From assembly GCA_964059195.1 (NCBI GenBank), contig CAXKWD010000007.1, positions 152,293,269 through 152,357,268 of the forward strand: a DNA stretch of 64,000 bases, given 5' to 3'. Below are positions 47,033 to 57,684 of this stretch, piece after piece. This stretch comes from Ectobius pallidus (Eukaryota; Arthropoda; Insecta; Blattodea; Ectobiidae). Numbering within the stretch: the stretch's first letter is position 1; each line of letters begins with the position of its first letter. Both the position numbers and the translations under genes were made by a program. The notes beneath the pieces are model-generated. The model made no database searches, was not told where the DNA came from, and worked only from the letters and a program-made list of their open reading frames with translations.

Positions 47033-47330
47033 TCGTGAAACTTGTTTTAATTTTTGGATTATTTAAATTTTGGATTATTGGATTCTTTCGATTTTGGATT
47101 GTTGGACTTTTTTAATGTTGGGTATTTTGGACTTTTTAAATTTTTTATTTTTGGATTTTTTATTTTTGATCTTTTAATTTTTAAAATTTTGGAATTATAC
47201 ATTTTTTAATTTTGGATTTTTTAAATTTTGGATCTTTGAATTTTTAATTTTTTTTATTTTTTAAATTTGGATTTGGGATCTTTTAATTTTGGATTTTTGG
47301 ATTTTATAAATTTTGGATAAGCCTAATCAT
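47033..47330 (+). repeat. Degenerate TTTTGGATT minisatellite
   Basis: About 300 bp of imperfect TTTTGGATT / TTTTTAAATT units with variable spacing. Confidence 0.85.
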
Positions 47331-47636
47331 TGAGTTGATTGTTTTCTGTACAGTCCGATCCGTCACACCCCACTAATTTCGTGATTTACTCCTAGCGCGA
47401 CTAAAGAAGTTCCACTTAAAAAAAAAAGTTATTATAAGCAAGTGTTATTTTTCCACTTCTGTAGACAAATATGTCGAATGTGCATCTCTCAGTAATGTCA
47501 CTAGCAATTTATTACATTACCTGTTATAACTTGTGTGCAAATACACTTTGATACATAAAACTGGTGTTGAAACCGGGTCAGATGCTGATGCGTGGAGAAA
47601 GTGATCCTTATTGTGTATCTGTGACATATCCAGGAC

Positions 47637-48020
47637 CATAGGCGTAACCAGGCCGACCATATGGGGGGGGTTATAACATCCGCGGGGTCTGGCGAGTATG
47701 GAAGGAGAGGGGGGTCCGGGGGCCCTCCCCCGGAAAATTTAAAAAATTAAGATGCAAAATAACGAGTTTTAAGCTTCCCGGGGTTCCCCCACGGACAATT
47801 TTAAAAATTAAGATGCAAAATAACAAGTTTTAAGCTTCCGGGGGTCCTTCCCCGGAAAATTTTAAAAATTAAGACGCAAAATAACGAGTTTTAAGCTTCC
47901 CACGCTTTATACTTGTATTAAGCAATTTATGGGCAATCTTAAAAAAATTATACAATTTTCCTTTTTTTAATCAATGGGGGGGGTTCAAACCCCCAAAACC
48001 CCCCCCTCGCTACGCCTATG
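47637..48020. mobile_element. hAT-like MITE (CATAGGCGTAACCAGG) with internal tandem repeats
   Basis: CATAGGCGTAACC and GCTACGCCTATG with an exact 8-bp duplication TCCAGGAC (47629-47636, 48021-48028). Three tandem units of about 65 bp (47725-47905) share AAAATTAAGATGCAAAATAA and GAGTTTTAAGCTTCC. Confidence 0.88.
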
Positions 48021-48109
48021 TCCAGGACAACCAAGTGACATGCAATCTGTCATATCTCTACATTGCATTCGGTGATGTAGTAGCAATTCTTCCAGTGTGG
48101 GAAAGCGAA

Positions 48110-49560
48110 ATCTTCTATCTATAATAGGCCTATATAAAAACGAATGTATATCTGTCTGTCCTTTATGCACTACTACACCATTCATCCGATCGCCATAAAA
48201 CTTTGGGAAGTAGTTGTGTTCACTCCCGCGAAGTTTTCTGGCTTAGTACATTTTTAATTTTAGCTTTCGTTCGCGAGTTATGAGTGAAAAACGGGAAGAA
48301 AACGTGCATTTTTTGCTCTTTCGAAGCATCAGTTTTCAGTAATACATTTCAATTGTCAAATAAATTGTACGTGGCTTTGCCTACTTTTGTCATACCTTGG
48401 AAATAAAAGCATTGCGATCGCTTGAATGTTGTAAGCCCACGCTGGTCGATTCAATTGTTTATAATGTCAAGGCACGCAGACATCTGAAATTTTCACCCTA
48501 GACGGAAGGATAATGAATATATGTCTTCATAAAATCACGTAAACTGATGTAAAAAAGTGCCAGTATGTTTTTGTTTAATCAGTTATGACTGCAATTATGA
48601 TATGCAGAATATGTTTTTTTTTTTTAAATTGATTTCCAAGTTAAGCTCCAGATTTATTCATTAAGCAGGGCTTACGGAAGAAGAAAGGTCTACCATCTCG
48701 GCCACCTGGGCCATTTTAACGGTCTAGTTGGATAAGCGCATGTAAAACAATAGTGTTTTTTGTCATAGCTACCTGTATTTTAATTTCCAAGGCCTTATAA
48801 GATCACAGTAAAACAATAGGCTATGTTGTCAAGATAACTGATTTTCATTTTTTTAATAAATTCTTTCGAATACGTATATTGCCATAAAATAGGCACTAAA
48901 TTGAGCATTACTCCGAAACAGATCAACCGATTTTATCCAAGTTTCATAAAAATCCGGTAAAGCGTATTTGAGTTATCGCGTCTTTAAAATATACACTAAA
49001 TTGGGTTTTACTCCGGTACCGGTCAACAGATTAGGTTCAAATTCAATAGGGCACTTCTCATGGACGTCATAAATGGGTATACCAAGTTTCATGAAAATCC
49101 GTTACAGCGTATTAGGCACTAAATTGGGCATTACTCCGGTACCGGTGAACCCATTTGGTTCAATATCAATAGGGTTCTTCCCATCGACATTATGAATGTT
49201 TATACCAAGTTTCATGAAAATCCGAAAAAGCGTACTTGAGTTATGGTGCGTACAGACGAACGGACAGACGGACAGACAGACAGACAGACGGACAGACATT
49301 TTTTCGTCCCCCACACAATCTCATAAAGTACCATACTGGCACTTAATAAAGGGCAAACATTGTTAGATTTGGACGAAACTCATTATGCAGGGGTTTTCTG
49401 GGCCAGGGAACTCGAATCTGAGGTTATTTTTCACATGCTGCGCTTTCTAATCGTGGAATTCACTTCAAAGCCGGATTTATAGCTGTTTCATTCATTAGGC
49501 CTATCAATCGTTTAGTTTATGCCTATGAATGTTTTGCGTGCAAAGTGTTAGGCCTAATAA
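48110..49560 (+). mobile_element. Helitron family 1 copy, split by the AAGTGCCAG-ended repeat
   Basis: The 5' part (48110-48517) and the part at 49347-49560 align with 24677-25298 and 59294-59994 (TTCGCGAGTTATGAGTGAAA; GATTTGGACGAAACTCATTA). The 3' hairpin end is lost. Confidence 0.65.
48540..49346. repeat. AAGTGCCAG-ended repeat, copy 5
   Basis: AAAAGTGCCAGTATG at the left and CATACTGGCACTTAATAAA at the right, inserted in a Helitron. The block GGGCATTACTCCGGTACCGG plus TTTCATGAAAATCCG is repeated three times inside, so the internal unit has amplified. Confidence 0.75.
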
Positions 49561-49570
49561 ACATACGTAA

Positions 49571-50222
49571 ATGTGTATCATGAAATAATTGATTAAATAA
49601 GGGCAATTTGTTTTTGCATTTTTTCCATCTATTTTGCATTTTTCTTCATTTTCAAGAGATAGGTCTTTTTTGGGCAATTTTAGGTAATTTTATGCATTTT
49701 AGGTCATTTTTGGCAATTTTAGGTCTTTTTTGGGATTTTTAGGTCTCTATCGGCATTTTAGGTCATGTTTCAGTGGAGGTAGAGAGAAGCTTTTCCATGT
49801 AAAAATCGTTACTTTTAGACAACAAACAGTCGTTTTTATTTGAGAATTCCCGCGAAGTGTTCATAGTTAATTTTAATTCAGGTTTATTGTAAACACCATA
49901 GCAGTTTGTCTTGTAGCAATAAAGATTTTTTCCTTGCTTAAAAAATGGCACATATTTGTTAGGGGCAATTTGATAGGCATGCTGACCGTTGACCGTGTTA
50001 CTTTTTTAGTAATAAAATAAGTGTGTTATATTGTTAATTCATATATAATGCACTCTCATCCGTTAAATTGCTTTTAGCGATTCATTACTTTAAAAAAAGA
50101 AAGTAAATATAAGTAATAATGTAAAATTTATTGGTCATTTAAAAAAATGTCATTTTTTCACTATTTTTAGGTCATAAATGAATTTTTTATTTTGCATATG
50201 GTCATTAAATGTCTTGCCCTAG
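49571..50222 (-). mobile_element. hAT-like MITE, family D copy 2 (inverted)
   Basis: Reverse-oriented relative of 30585-31349. TTGATTAAATAAGGGCAATT matches the other copy, and the right end is GTCTTGCCCTA. The left border is not certain and no clear duplication remains. Confidence 0.6.
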
Positions 50223-50740
50223 TATTAATATAATGCAAATTAAACTGCATAAATATTTAAATTTCATGTAAAAATTTAGAAAGACGTACAAGAAATAAAC
50301 TGTGGACCTAATCACTGTGTTAACTGTTTTCTTTGCAGTCCGGCACGGATTATAAATTGTGTGAGAAAACTAGTATCGCGCAAAGATAATAAAATCCCCT
50401 CTTTGTGTCATGTGGGTGAAAGTAACATTGAAAGAATAGCAACAGATCATTAGTTCACTGCCCGACCGGTTGGTGCACTGTGATCGCTGTTGCCATGGCG
50501 GCAGGTTTGTTTCGAATCATATGGCAGCAATATACGAAAAAGCGTAATATCTGTTTTTTTCTGCAACGATCTGTATGCATTAGTGTTTGGAAAAGGAGGA
50601 GATATAATTAACATATTATAAAGATGTCAAGTAGCGAAGGTAAGTTAAAATACATTAACTACTTAAAACAATCCTGAATTAATATTTATTCCATGTTCTA
50701 CGAATTATTAAGATTAATGTTTCGTATTCTTTGTTTCAGA

Positions 50741-51039
50741 AACGAGTGAAATATTCCTGTAAGTTCCCTGGCTGCGGAAATAAATACTTCAGTATGAAAT
50801 CCAACGTGAACTACAAAAACAAACATTTCTACAGGTTTCCGAAAAAATCAAACGTGAACCAACTGAAACATCAGTGCAATCTAGATGATAATGTGAATTG
50901 TGCTAATTATTTAATGTGTGAGACCACTTCCTGGAGAAAGATTTCGTTAACCATACTAGACATTAAATTACAAAGTTATCCCAAAGCAGCTGGGACTCGT
51001 GATTTACAGAGACCCAATCCCTGCGAGCTCCCAATCTAA
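50741..51039 (+). pseudogene. THAP-like zinc finger fragment
   Basis: After a good acceptor (TTCTTTGTTTCAG, ending 50740) the frame reads KRVKYSCKFPGCGNKYF, then KNKHFYRFPKKSN and ends PCELPI-stop. C-x4-C followed about 25 residues later by HFYRFP resembles the start of a THAP domain (DNA-binding C2CH finger); the later Trp/Cys-x2-His part is not recognisable. A short upstream ATG segment (50625-50640, donor GAAG|GTAAGT) does not join in frame. Probably a decayed gene or a domesticated-transposase relative; low certainty. Confidence 0.35.
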
Positions 51040-51920
51040 TGTGGGAAGTGATCTGAAGCCTCGCCTAGTTTTTGTGAAAATAGAATGTAGGTTCAAACCG
51101 CTGTGTATGACTGAGGAAGTGACAGGAAGGTACTAATATTTACGGCAATGTAATATTTTTAAAATCAGTTATTGTAAATATAATTCAATAATCAAGGATG
51201 TTTGTTTTTTATTTATAAAGTCATTTAAAGTAATACTTATTTCAGCAGTCACCGAGACATGCATGGAGCAGAAATTCTAGAAGGTATTCTACACTACGGT
51301 TTGTATAAGATCTGACGCATATTGTTTGCAAGTTATTATTTTTTCTTATTTAAGGTGTTCATCATTTAGTGCATTCTGTGTCAATGCTTTTAAAAGATAA
51401 TTGTTTGTATCACTATAGCCTGTTAGTATTAGCGGGCTATGGTCATTACCGTAGCCCGCTAATGCTACTAGTGGGCTATGGTTATACAGAATTTGGAATG
51501 CATTTTCATACATGTGTTCTGGCACGTAATTTTTTTTATTCTTACAGCTTAACTGCCCGACCCCTTCGAGCGCTGTAATCGCTTTTTGTTTCCGAGTTTT
51601 GACATGCGCTGTTCACTTCTAATAATAACATTGGTGTTCTGTGCTTTGTCTGTTTGTCTGTTTGTCGAAAATGTCCTGTGCAAGCTTAGGGTTTATTCAG
51701 AGGTTATTAAAGCGAGTTAATAATGCGTGAATTTCCAAATCTAACATCATTGTATAGCATTTATGCTACAACTATATTTGTGATTCCAGAAGAATGCTTC
51801 TCTTAAAGTTCTAAAAACTGAAATAATTCCGATTTAAGTGAATAAATTTTACATTAATACAGCACGAAAGATTCATATGAGAATCGTAAAAATGTGGAAG
51901 GGGTAACTTACAGCCTATAA
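51040..51920. other. Non-coding stretch with a short repeated phrase
   Basis: TAGCGGGCTATGG and its inverse occur three times in 51430-51482. AACTGCCCGACC near 51550 resembles ACTGCCCGACC near 50459. Otherwise nothing recognised. Confidence 0.4.
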
Positions 51921-52265
51921 CTGCCGAGCGAGGTGGACAAGATGGGGGGGGGGGGACTCGCATTCGGGAGGTCCCAGGTTCAAATCCCGTGGCCGGCCAA
52001 TTTGACATGTGTTTTTTCATGGTTTTCCCAGACGTAAAGGCTAATGCCGAATTTGATATTTACATATCATAAATCATCCTCACCATTTCATCTTTTATCA
52101 TAGCCCTTTAAATCAATTTCAGTTGAAATTTACTCCGTAAAAAATGGAGACAATTGACGAGCAATAGTTCCATGGCCTACCCTACTGTATAGACACACAT
52201 TCTGAACTCCTGATATGGCCTCGCAGCTAAAAGGAATATAATTATAGCCGAAAAAGAAATAAAAA
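51921..52265 (+). mobile_element. tRNA-headed SINE, family 2, copy 2
   Basis: GCCGAGCGAGGTGG box A-like start, a G-run, box B GGTTCAAATCCC (51978), GTGGCCGGCC, then the family body and an AAAGAAATAAAAA tail. Confidence 0.82.
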
Positions 52266-52893
52266 TTATACCTTTAAGGATTCCAGTGATAGTGGTTCAT
52301 ATAAGATTTTTTTTTTTTCGTTTTGGGATTAGGGCCTACGTTAAAGGTTTTTGAGGTAATTAGGTTGAAAGCATGAGAAACTTGCGCTCCGATGTTGTCT
52401 TGTATCGTGGACTCAAGTGGTCCAGGTAATAATATTTGTATTCAATTTCCACAGTCAACTTGATTGAAAAATCGCAAAGATAAAATTTATTTCCTGTTCT
52501 CTCCATATTTTATTTATTTATTTATTTATTTGCATATAAGTATTGAGTAGGGGGCGGATTTCTATGACCTACAAAATAGGATATATGCATGCATTTATGA
52601 CCTAAAAAACTTTAAAATATGACCAATAAAATTTGAAATATGACTTGACCACTTACACATTATGTATATATTTTTTTAAGTTTCATTACAATACATTTTA
52701 TTAAAATATAGTGTTAATTATTTAAAATATCTGTAAGTTCTCAAATGTATCATTATAATGCAAAATTTACAAAATATATGAAACTTCAAAATTTCTTTAA
52801 TATGCACAAAATATGCCAAAAATATGACCTAAATATGAATATTCATACTAAATATGCTACAGTAGTTGAAAATTTCTTAAATATGTTGTTATA

Positions 52894-53424
52894 GGGTCAT
52901 TCCATGTCAAGTGAACCAATGGAAAAACGTGACCACCTCCGATTTTAGTCATACTTGGTTGTCATGAAGTACCACCTGAGATATGTTGAAGTACAAAATA
53001 TCAGATTTTTATGTGTTGTAGTTTTCCAGTTATACCCTTCTGAAATATGGAAAAAAACCAAATTTTCTGCATAAGTGCAATCACAAAATGACGCATAAAT
53101 CAAGCTGGAATTGACATAGATGAGTGGGAAAAGTATCAAAATGTAGCTTATATTATGAGCTTTAATTTGATACGTCACACGACTACTTTCGAAAAAAAAT
53201 ATTTTCAAGGTTACCCAAAAAAAATTTGAAAACTGAATTTTTCAAAAACCTATATTTTGAAAATTTTGAAACAATTCTCATAGAAACATACATATTTCAG
53301 CATCATGTCCTACAAGTTTTGATAAGGGATCGCAATGGGATCATATTTTTTTACATTTATAACAAATACTATGCACGCTGGGTAAGAATATATGACACAG
53401 GAATATTGCACTTAATTCTAAAAT
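52894..53424 (+). repeat. Left TIR of the 3.7 kb transposon
   Basis: Inverted copy of 56065-56605. Matching translated frames on opposite strands in the two TIRs (e.g. 52945-53208 and 56281-56544) are mirror artefacts. Confidence 0.9.
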
Positions 53425-53684
53425 CCATTCCTTTGTCCAGGGAGTTGTTTACCAACATGCATATACCAACTTGTGCAAGTGGTCAAATGGGTATGAGTAA
53501 ACACAGTCTGCAAGCATGTGAGTCAGCCAGGGAATGCAAGTTGTAACCTGTTGGACCCGGCTTCAGTTGTGCCTTGACTCTCATGCAGTGTGCTTCCTTT
53601 CTTCAAAGGCTGTACAAAGACTGTATTGCTGCATGTAAAGTAGTGGGTTCAGTGATTAAAATAGGCATTGTGTATTTCCCCAGT

Positions 53685-53921
53685 ATGGCTGAAAAAGTAA
53701 GTGAAACAGCAAAGATTTTCTGCTGCAACCCTTTCAAGAAAGACAGACATCAGGGTGTGAAAAGAAGTGTGAGGCCTGTTACTGACTGGATGTGTGACAT
53801 GTTTGACACCATTGTGGTAGGTATGAAAATTTGTGACAGTTGTAGGAAAGAACTATCAAAGCAGAAACAGGTTACAGATACAACAGATGACTGTTTAGTA
53901 CCAGTAGCCAGAGTACCTTAA
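53685..53921 (+). pseudogene. Transposase N-terminal part (before frameshift)
   Basis: ATG at 53685 opens a frame of 78 codons (MAEKVSETAKIFCCNPF ... WMCDMFDTIVVGMKICDSCRKEL). It is Cys-containing, with C-x2-C in KICDSCRKE, likely a zinc-binding N-terminal part. It stops at 53919, while the next frame is open from 53908, so one frameshift in 53905-53921 separates it from the rest. An earlier in-frame ATG exists at 53574, but the region before 53685 is less protein-like. A small spliced intron is a less likely explanation. Confidence 0.7.
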
Positions 53922-55992
53922 TAAGTCTCTAAGCTCTCTAGAGGAGTCACCTGTTGCTAAGAGGAAGTTGCAAATGAAATCATACTGTGATAAAAAATAC
54001 AGTAAAATAAAAAAATGTTTGACAGAAAAGGTACTAACAGCAGCAAGTACAAATACAGAGAAAACTGTTGACCATAAATCAGAATCATGTGAAGTCATTT
54101 GTCAGCTAAAAGAAAAGTTTCAAGAAGAAAATATAAGTGTTAGTGAAAAATTGCAAATTTTAACAGTACTACCTAAAAGCTGGTCATGCAGTGAAATACA
54201 AAATGAATTTCAGGTTAGCAACAGAATGGCAAGAAAAGCTAAAGCATTGGTGAAAGCGAAGGGTATTCTGGCAACACCAAATCCTAAACCAGGAAAGGTT
54301 TTAAATGAATCTGTGATTGAGAAGGTAATAGGGTTCTACAACAGTGATGATGTCAGCCGTCTTATGCCTGGAAAAAAAGATTTTGTTTCTGTGAAAACGG
54401 GTGACAGTAGTAGAATTCATGTACAGAAGAGGCTAGTGATGGGCAACTTGAAGGAAGTGTACGAGCTGTTCAAAAACAAAAATCCTACTGATAAGATTGG
54501 ATTTTCGAAATTTGCTGATTTACGACCTAAACATTGCGTCTTGGCTGGAGGAAGTGGTACCCACACAGTATGCGTTTGTACAGTGCATCAGAATGTTAAA
54601 TTAATGCTACAAGTGTTGAAATCCAAACAAATTACACTGAATGATGGCACAGATATAAGTAATTATAATTCCTGTTTAGCGAAGTTAATGTGTGAAGAGC
54701 CAGGCACAGCATGCCACCTTAATGAATGTCCTTCATGTCCAGGTGTAGATAATTTGAAAGATGAGTTACAGTTGCTGCTAGATAATGAACTGGTGGACAA
54801 CATTACATACAAGCAGTGGGTTTCTGTTGACAGATGTAATTTAGTAACCTTCATCAAAACTGCAGATGAGTTTATAGAAACTTTGTGTGAACAGTTGTTG
54901 ATTTTGAAGAGACATTCTTTTATTGCAAGAAGACAGGCAGAATATTATAATCACTTGAAGCAGAATATTGGAGTAAATGAAGCTGTGGTATGTATGGACT
55001 TTGCAGAAAATTATTCGTTTGTACTACAGGATGAAGCCCAGTCTTTTCATTGGAACAATGATCAAGCAACTATTTTTCCTATAGCAGTCTACTACAATGA
55101 TCATAATATACACTACAAAAGTATTGTATGTATCTCTGAATGTCTACAGCATGACACCACTGCTGTTCATTTATTCCAGAAAAGGCTTATCTCTCATTTG
55201 AAGTTGGAAGTAATTAGAGATTTGAAAAAAATTTACTACTTCTCAGATGGTGCAGCTGCGCAATTTAAAAACAGAAAAAACTTTTCAAACTTATGCCACC
55301 ATGTTCATGATTTTGGAATTGAGGCAGAGTGGCATTTCTATGCAACAGCCCATGGGAAAGGAGTATGTGACGGTCTGGGTGGTACTGTGAAAAGACTTGC
55401 AGGAAAGGCAAGCCTACAGCGGCCATACGAGCATCAAATCATGACACCAGCACAGCTGTTTACATGGAGTGAGGAAAACATCGACTCCATGCAGTTCTTC
55501 TTCTTCAATGAAGCACAATACAACAAAGAGGAAAAAATACTTGCAGACAGATTTCTGTCTACAAAAGCAATACCAGGCACACAGAAGTTCCACAGTTTCA
55601 TCCCATTGTCAGATAAAGTGTTGTTGACAAAGGTATTTTCAAGAAGTGAACAGTCATCCACTTTTTCAGTGTTAGGACCACGTGTGCAACAGAGGCTGAA
55701 GCTAGCAGAAGTAAAAGGATATGTTACATGTGAGAACAACAATCATTGGTGGCTTGGTGTAGTTGTGGACAAAAATGAGACAGCACAGATAGTGGAACTG
55801 ATGTTTCTGCACCCTGCAGGTCCTTCTCCATCATTTACTTTCAAAAGTGACTGTCCAAATAAACTGACTGTGCCTCTCTCTCAGATCCTCACCCTTGTGC
55901 AACCTACATGTCCCACTGGCCGTAGTTATTACCTCTCGAAGGAAGAGATGGATGCGGCAACCATGGCTCTAGAAAATTACTGTAGACAATAA
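53908..55992 (+). CDS. Putative DDE-type transposase, main part
   Basis: Open from 53908 to TAA at 55990-55992, about 694 codons, no stops. Residues are counted from the TTG at 53968. Visible parts: a helix-turn-helix-like stretch at 55-100 (EIQNEFQVSNRMARKAKAL); a Cys/His cluster at 190-257 (HCVLAGGSGTHTVCVC, MCEEPGTACHLNECPSC); then the likely catalytic core with Asp344 (CMDFAENY), Asp427 (YFSDGAAAQFKNRKNF) and an acidic position near 468 (HGKGVCDGLGGTVKR); and a Trp-rich C-terminal part (NNHWWLGVVVD). This layout is seen in uncharacterised transposase-like proteins of insects and cnidarians; I cannot name the family with certainty. The polyadenylation hexamer AATAAA at 55988 overlaps the stop. 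It would cut and rejoin the TIRs in the nucleus. Here it lacks its own N-terminus because of the frameshift. Confidence 0.85.
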   Translation, partial: PEYLNKSLSSLEESPVAKRKLQMKSYCDKKYSKIKKCLTEKVLTAASTNTEKTVDHKSESCEVICQLKEKFQEENISVSEKLQILTVLPKSWSCSEIQNEFQVSNRMARKAKALVKAKGILATPNPKPGKVLNESVIEKVIGFYNSDDVSRLMPGKKDFVSVKTGDSSRIHVQKRLVMGNLKEVYELFKNKNPTDKIGFSKFADLRPKHCVLAGGSGTHTVCVCTVHQNVKLMLQVLKSKQITLNDGTDISNYNSCLAKLMCEEPGTACHLNECPSCPGVDNLKDELQLLLDNELVDNITYKQWVSVDRCNLVTFIKTADEFIETLCEQLLILKRHSFIARRQAEYYNHLKQNIGVNEAVVCMDFAENYSFVLQDEAQSFHWNNDQATIFPIAVYYNDHNIHYKSIVCISECLQHDTTAVHLFQKRLISHLKLEVIRDLKKIYYFSDGAAAQFKNRKNFSNLCHHVHDFGIEAEWHFYATAHGKGVCDGLGGTVKRLAGKASLQRPYEHQIMTPAQLFTWSEENIDSMQFFFFNEAQYNKEEKILADRFLSTKAIPGTQKFHSFIPLSDKVLLTKVFSRSEQSSTFSVLGPRVQQRLKLAEVKGYVTCENNNHWWLGVVVDKNETAQIVELMFLHPAGPSPSFTFKSDCPNKLTVPLSQILTLVQPTCPTGRSYYLSKEEMDAATMALENYCRQ

Positions 55993-55993
55993 A
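55988..55993 (+). promoter_or_regulatory. AATAAA polyadenylation signal overlapping the transposase stop
   Basis: The hexamer shares TAA with the stop codon, leaving almost no 3' UTR before the TIR. Confidence 0.5.
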
Positions 55994-56064
55994 TTCACGT
56001 TTTTGTCATTGAAGAAGGGAAGGTAACATGTTTTCTGTAAGTTTTTCTTTTTGATTGTAATGAA

Positions 56065-56605
56065 ATTTTAGAATTAAGTGCAAGATTACGGTGCCATATA
56101 TTCTTACCCAGCGTGCATAGTATTTGTTATAAATGTAAAAAAATATGATCCCATTGCGATCCCTTATCAAAACTTGTAGGACATGATGCTGAAATATGTA
56201 TGTTTCTATGAGAATTGTTTCAAAATTTTCAAAATATAGGTTTTTGAAAAATTCAGTTTTCAAATTTTTTTTGGGTAACCTTGAAAATATTTTTTTTCGA
56301 AAGTACTCGTGTGACGTATCAAATTAAAGCTCATAATATAAGCTACATTTTGATACTTTTCCCACTCATCTATGTCAATTCCAGCTTGATTTATGCGTCA
56401 TTTTGTGATTGCACTTATGCAGAAAATTTGGTTTTTTTCCATATTTCAGAAGGGTATAACTGGAAAACTACAACACATAAAAATCTGATATTTTGCACTT
56501 TAACATATCTCAGGTGGTACTTCATGACAACCAAGTATGACTAAAATCGGAGATGGTCATGTTCAAAATTGACAAAAAATTGGTTCACTTGACATGGAAT
56601 GACCC
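56065..56605 (-). repeat. Right TIR of the 3.7 kb transposon
   Basis: See the left TIR. Confidence 0.9.
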
Positions 56606-56735
56606 TATATACACAATAAAAGCCGTTCCATTTTCACCAGGATGCTTGGAATCGGGTTTAAATTAGTCGGAAACCTGAAATAATGCAAACGGGAAAAATA
56701 TGACATGTCATAGAAATCCGCCTTCTAGTAATGAG

Positions 56736-57164
56736 CAACGATAGTTTGTTTCAAGATCATTAAGGCTTATAGATAAAATATTATACAGAAAATATCAGAA
56801 TGGTATATCTATTACAGGTACTTCAAGCAAGTCACTAATGATGTAAAAAGAGATGTTTGAAGAGGAGTCACATAAAACACTTTTATCTTATTTAGAATCT
56901 GAAACATTGTTTAAGAACTTTCCGCTTCTATAAAAAGTTTCATCTTGCGGGGTGAACCGTAACTAGTAATTATTTACAATCCAAAATAACATAAATAACT
57001 ATTTCGGCAATAAAAAAAATTGGTCCATATTCTACATACCGGCAGTAGAATTTTTGTTGACAGTACTGAAACGTAAGCCAACACAATATTTATTTTCAAT
57101 GAAAAGATTACTTACAACCTTAATTTCTCATGTCTGCAATTCTTTATCATAGCGAAGGATAAGG
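56736..57164. other. Non-coding stretch, nothing recognised
   Basis: AT-rich, no supported feature. Confidence 0.4.
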
Positions 57165-57340
57165 TTCGACATTCGGCACGTGAAGGTGGTAAGGTTGTCA
57201 GCCTTACACACCGGCCGCCTTTACCCCCAGGATTGCTCCTGGTACTCATTTCAGTTAGAGGCTGAGTCGTCTCCAGGGCCATAGTGCCACCAGAAGGATT
57301 AGGTCAATTGAAAAACTCCAACGACCTCATCGGGATTATA
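57165..57340 (-). mobile_element. SINE family 3, copy 3, partial
   Basis: GACATTCGGCACGTGAAGGT to AACGACCTCATCGGGATTAT matches 5128-5408. The tRNA head is lost. Confidence 0.78.
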
Positions 57341-57684
57341 ATTAGATTACGATTCAGTATTTTACGCTGATATTTCTGGTAAGTTCAACTGTTTTAAACA
57401 AATTGTTGCCAACCAAAAGAGCCTGAATTCTGCTACGTAAGAAATTACCTCAACTTTCTCGATTGCTATTCTAAGCACAAGCGAAGTAAGATTATTTTAG
57501 TTTTAAAATAATTTACCATTCAAAATAACATAAAACGACGTACGATGTTCGACTTTTTTTATTTCGCCTGCGTACCTTTTCTTATTTACAGCATGCTCCA
57601 TTACAATTTTATGTAATACTACATGCACTAAAATTAATATACAATCTTTTTGTACATAAATTTAAAAAAAATAGACACCACGTT

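Larger units (their letters stand above)
52894..56605 (+). mobile_element. 3.7 kb DNA transposon with long TIRs, possibly Sola-like
   Basis: Starts GGGTCATTCCATGTCAAGTG and ends with the inverse. TATA flanks both sides (52890-52893, 56606-56609). The empty site in family B copy 1 (near 3815) reads GTTATATGCACAATAAAAG, against GTTATA-[element]-TATATACACAATAAAAG here, so the duplication is 4 bp (TATA, or a shorter TA register). TIRs are about 530-540 bp (52894-53424 and 56065-56605), nearly identical apart from a small indel near 52920. The middle encodes one transposase. A GGG terminus, 4-bp duplication and long TIRs are compatible with the Sola superfamily (Sola2-type); this is inference. Confidence 0.85.
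52548..56727. mobile_element. hAT-like MITE, family B copy 2, interrupted by the 3.7 kb transposon
   Basis: TAGGGGGCGGATTTCTATGA and GTCATAGAAATCCGCC with duplication GTATTGAG / GTAATGAG (52540-52547, 56728-56735). Without the inserted element it would be about 460 bp, as copy 1. Confidence 0.82.

Noticed and set aside
52945..53546. Frames in the left TIR, repeated in the right TIR at 56006-56544
   Set aside because: Inverted-repeat artefacts; Phe/Tyr-rich with no domain. A TIR-encoded peptide cannot be excluded but nothing supports it.
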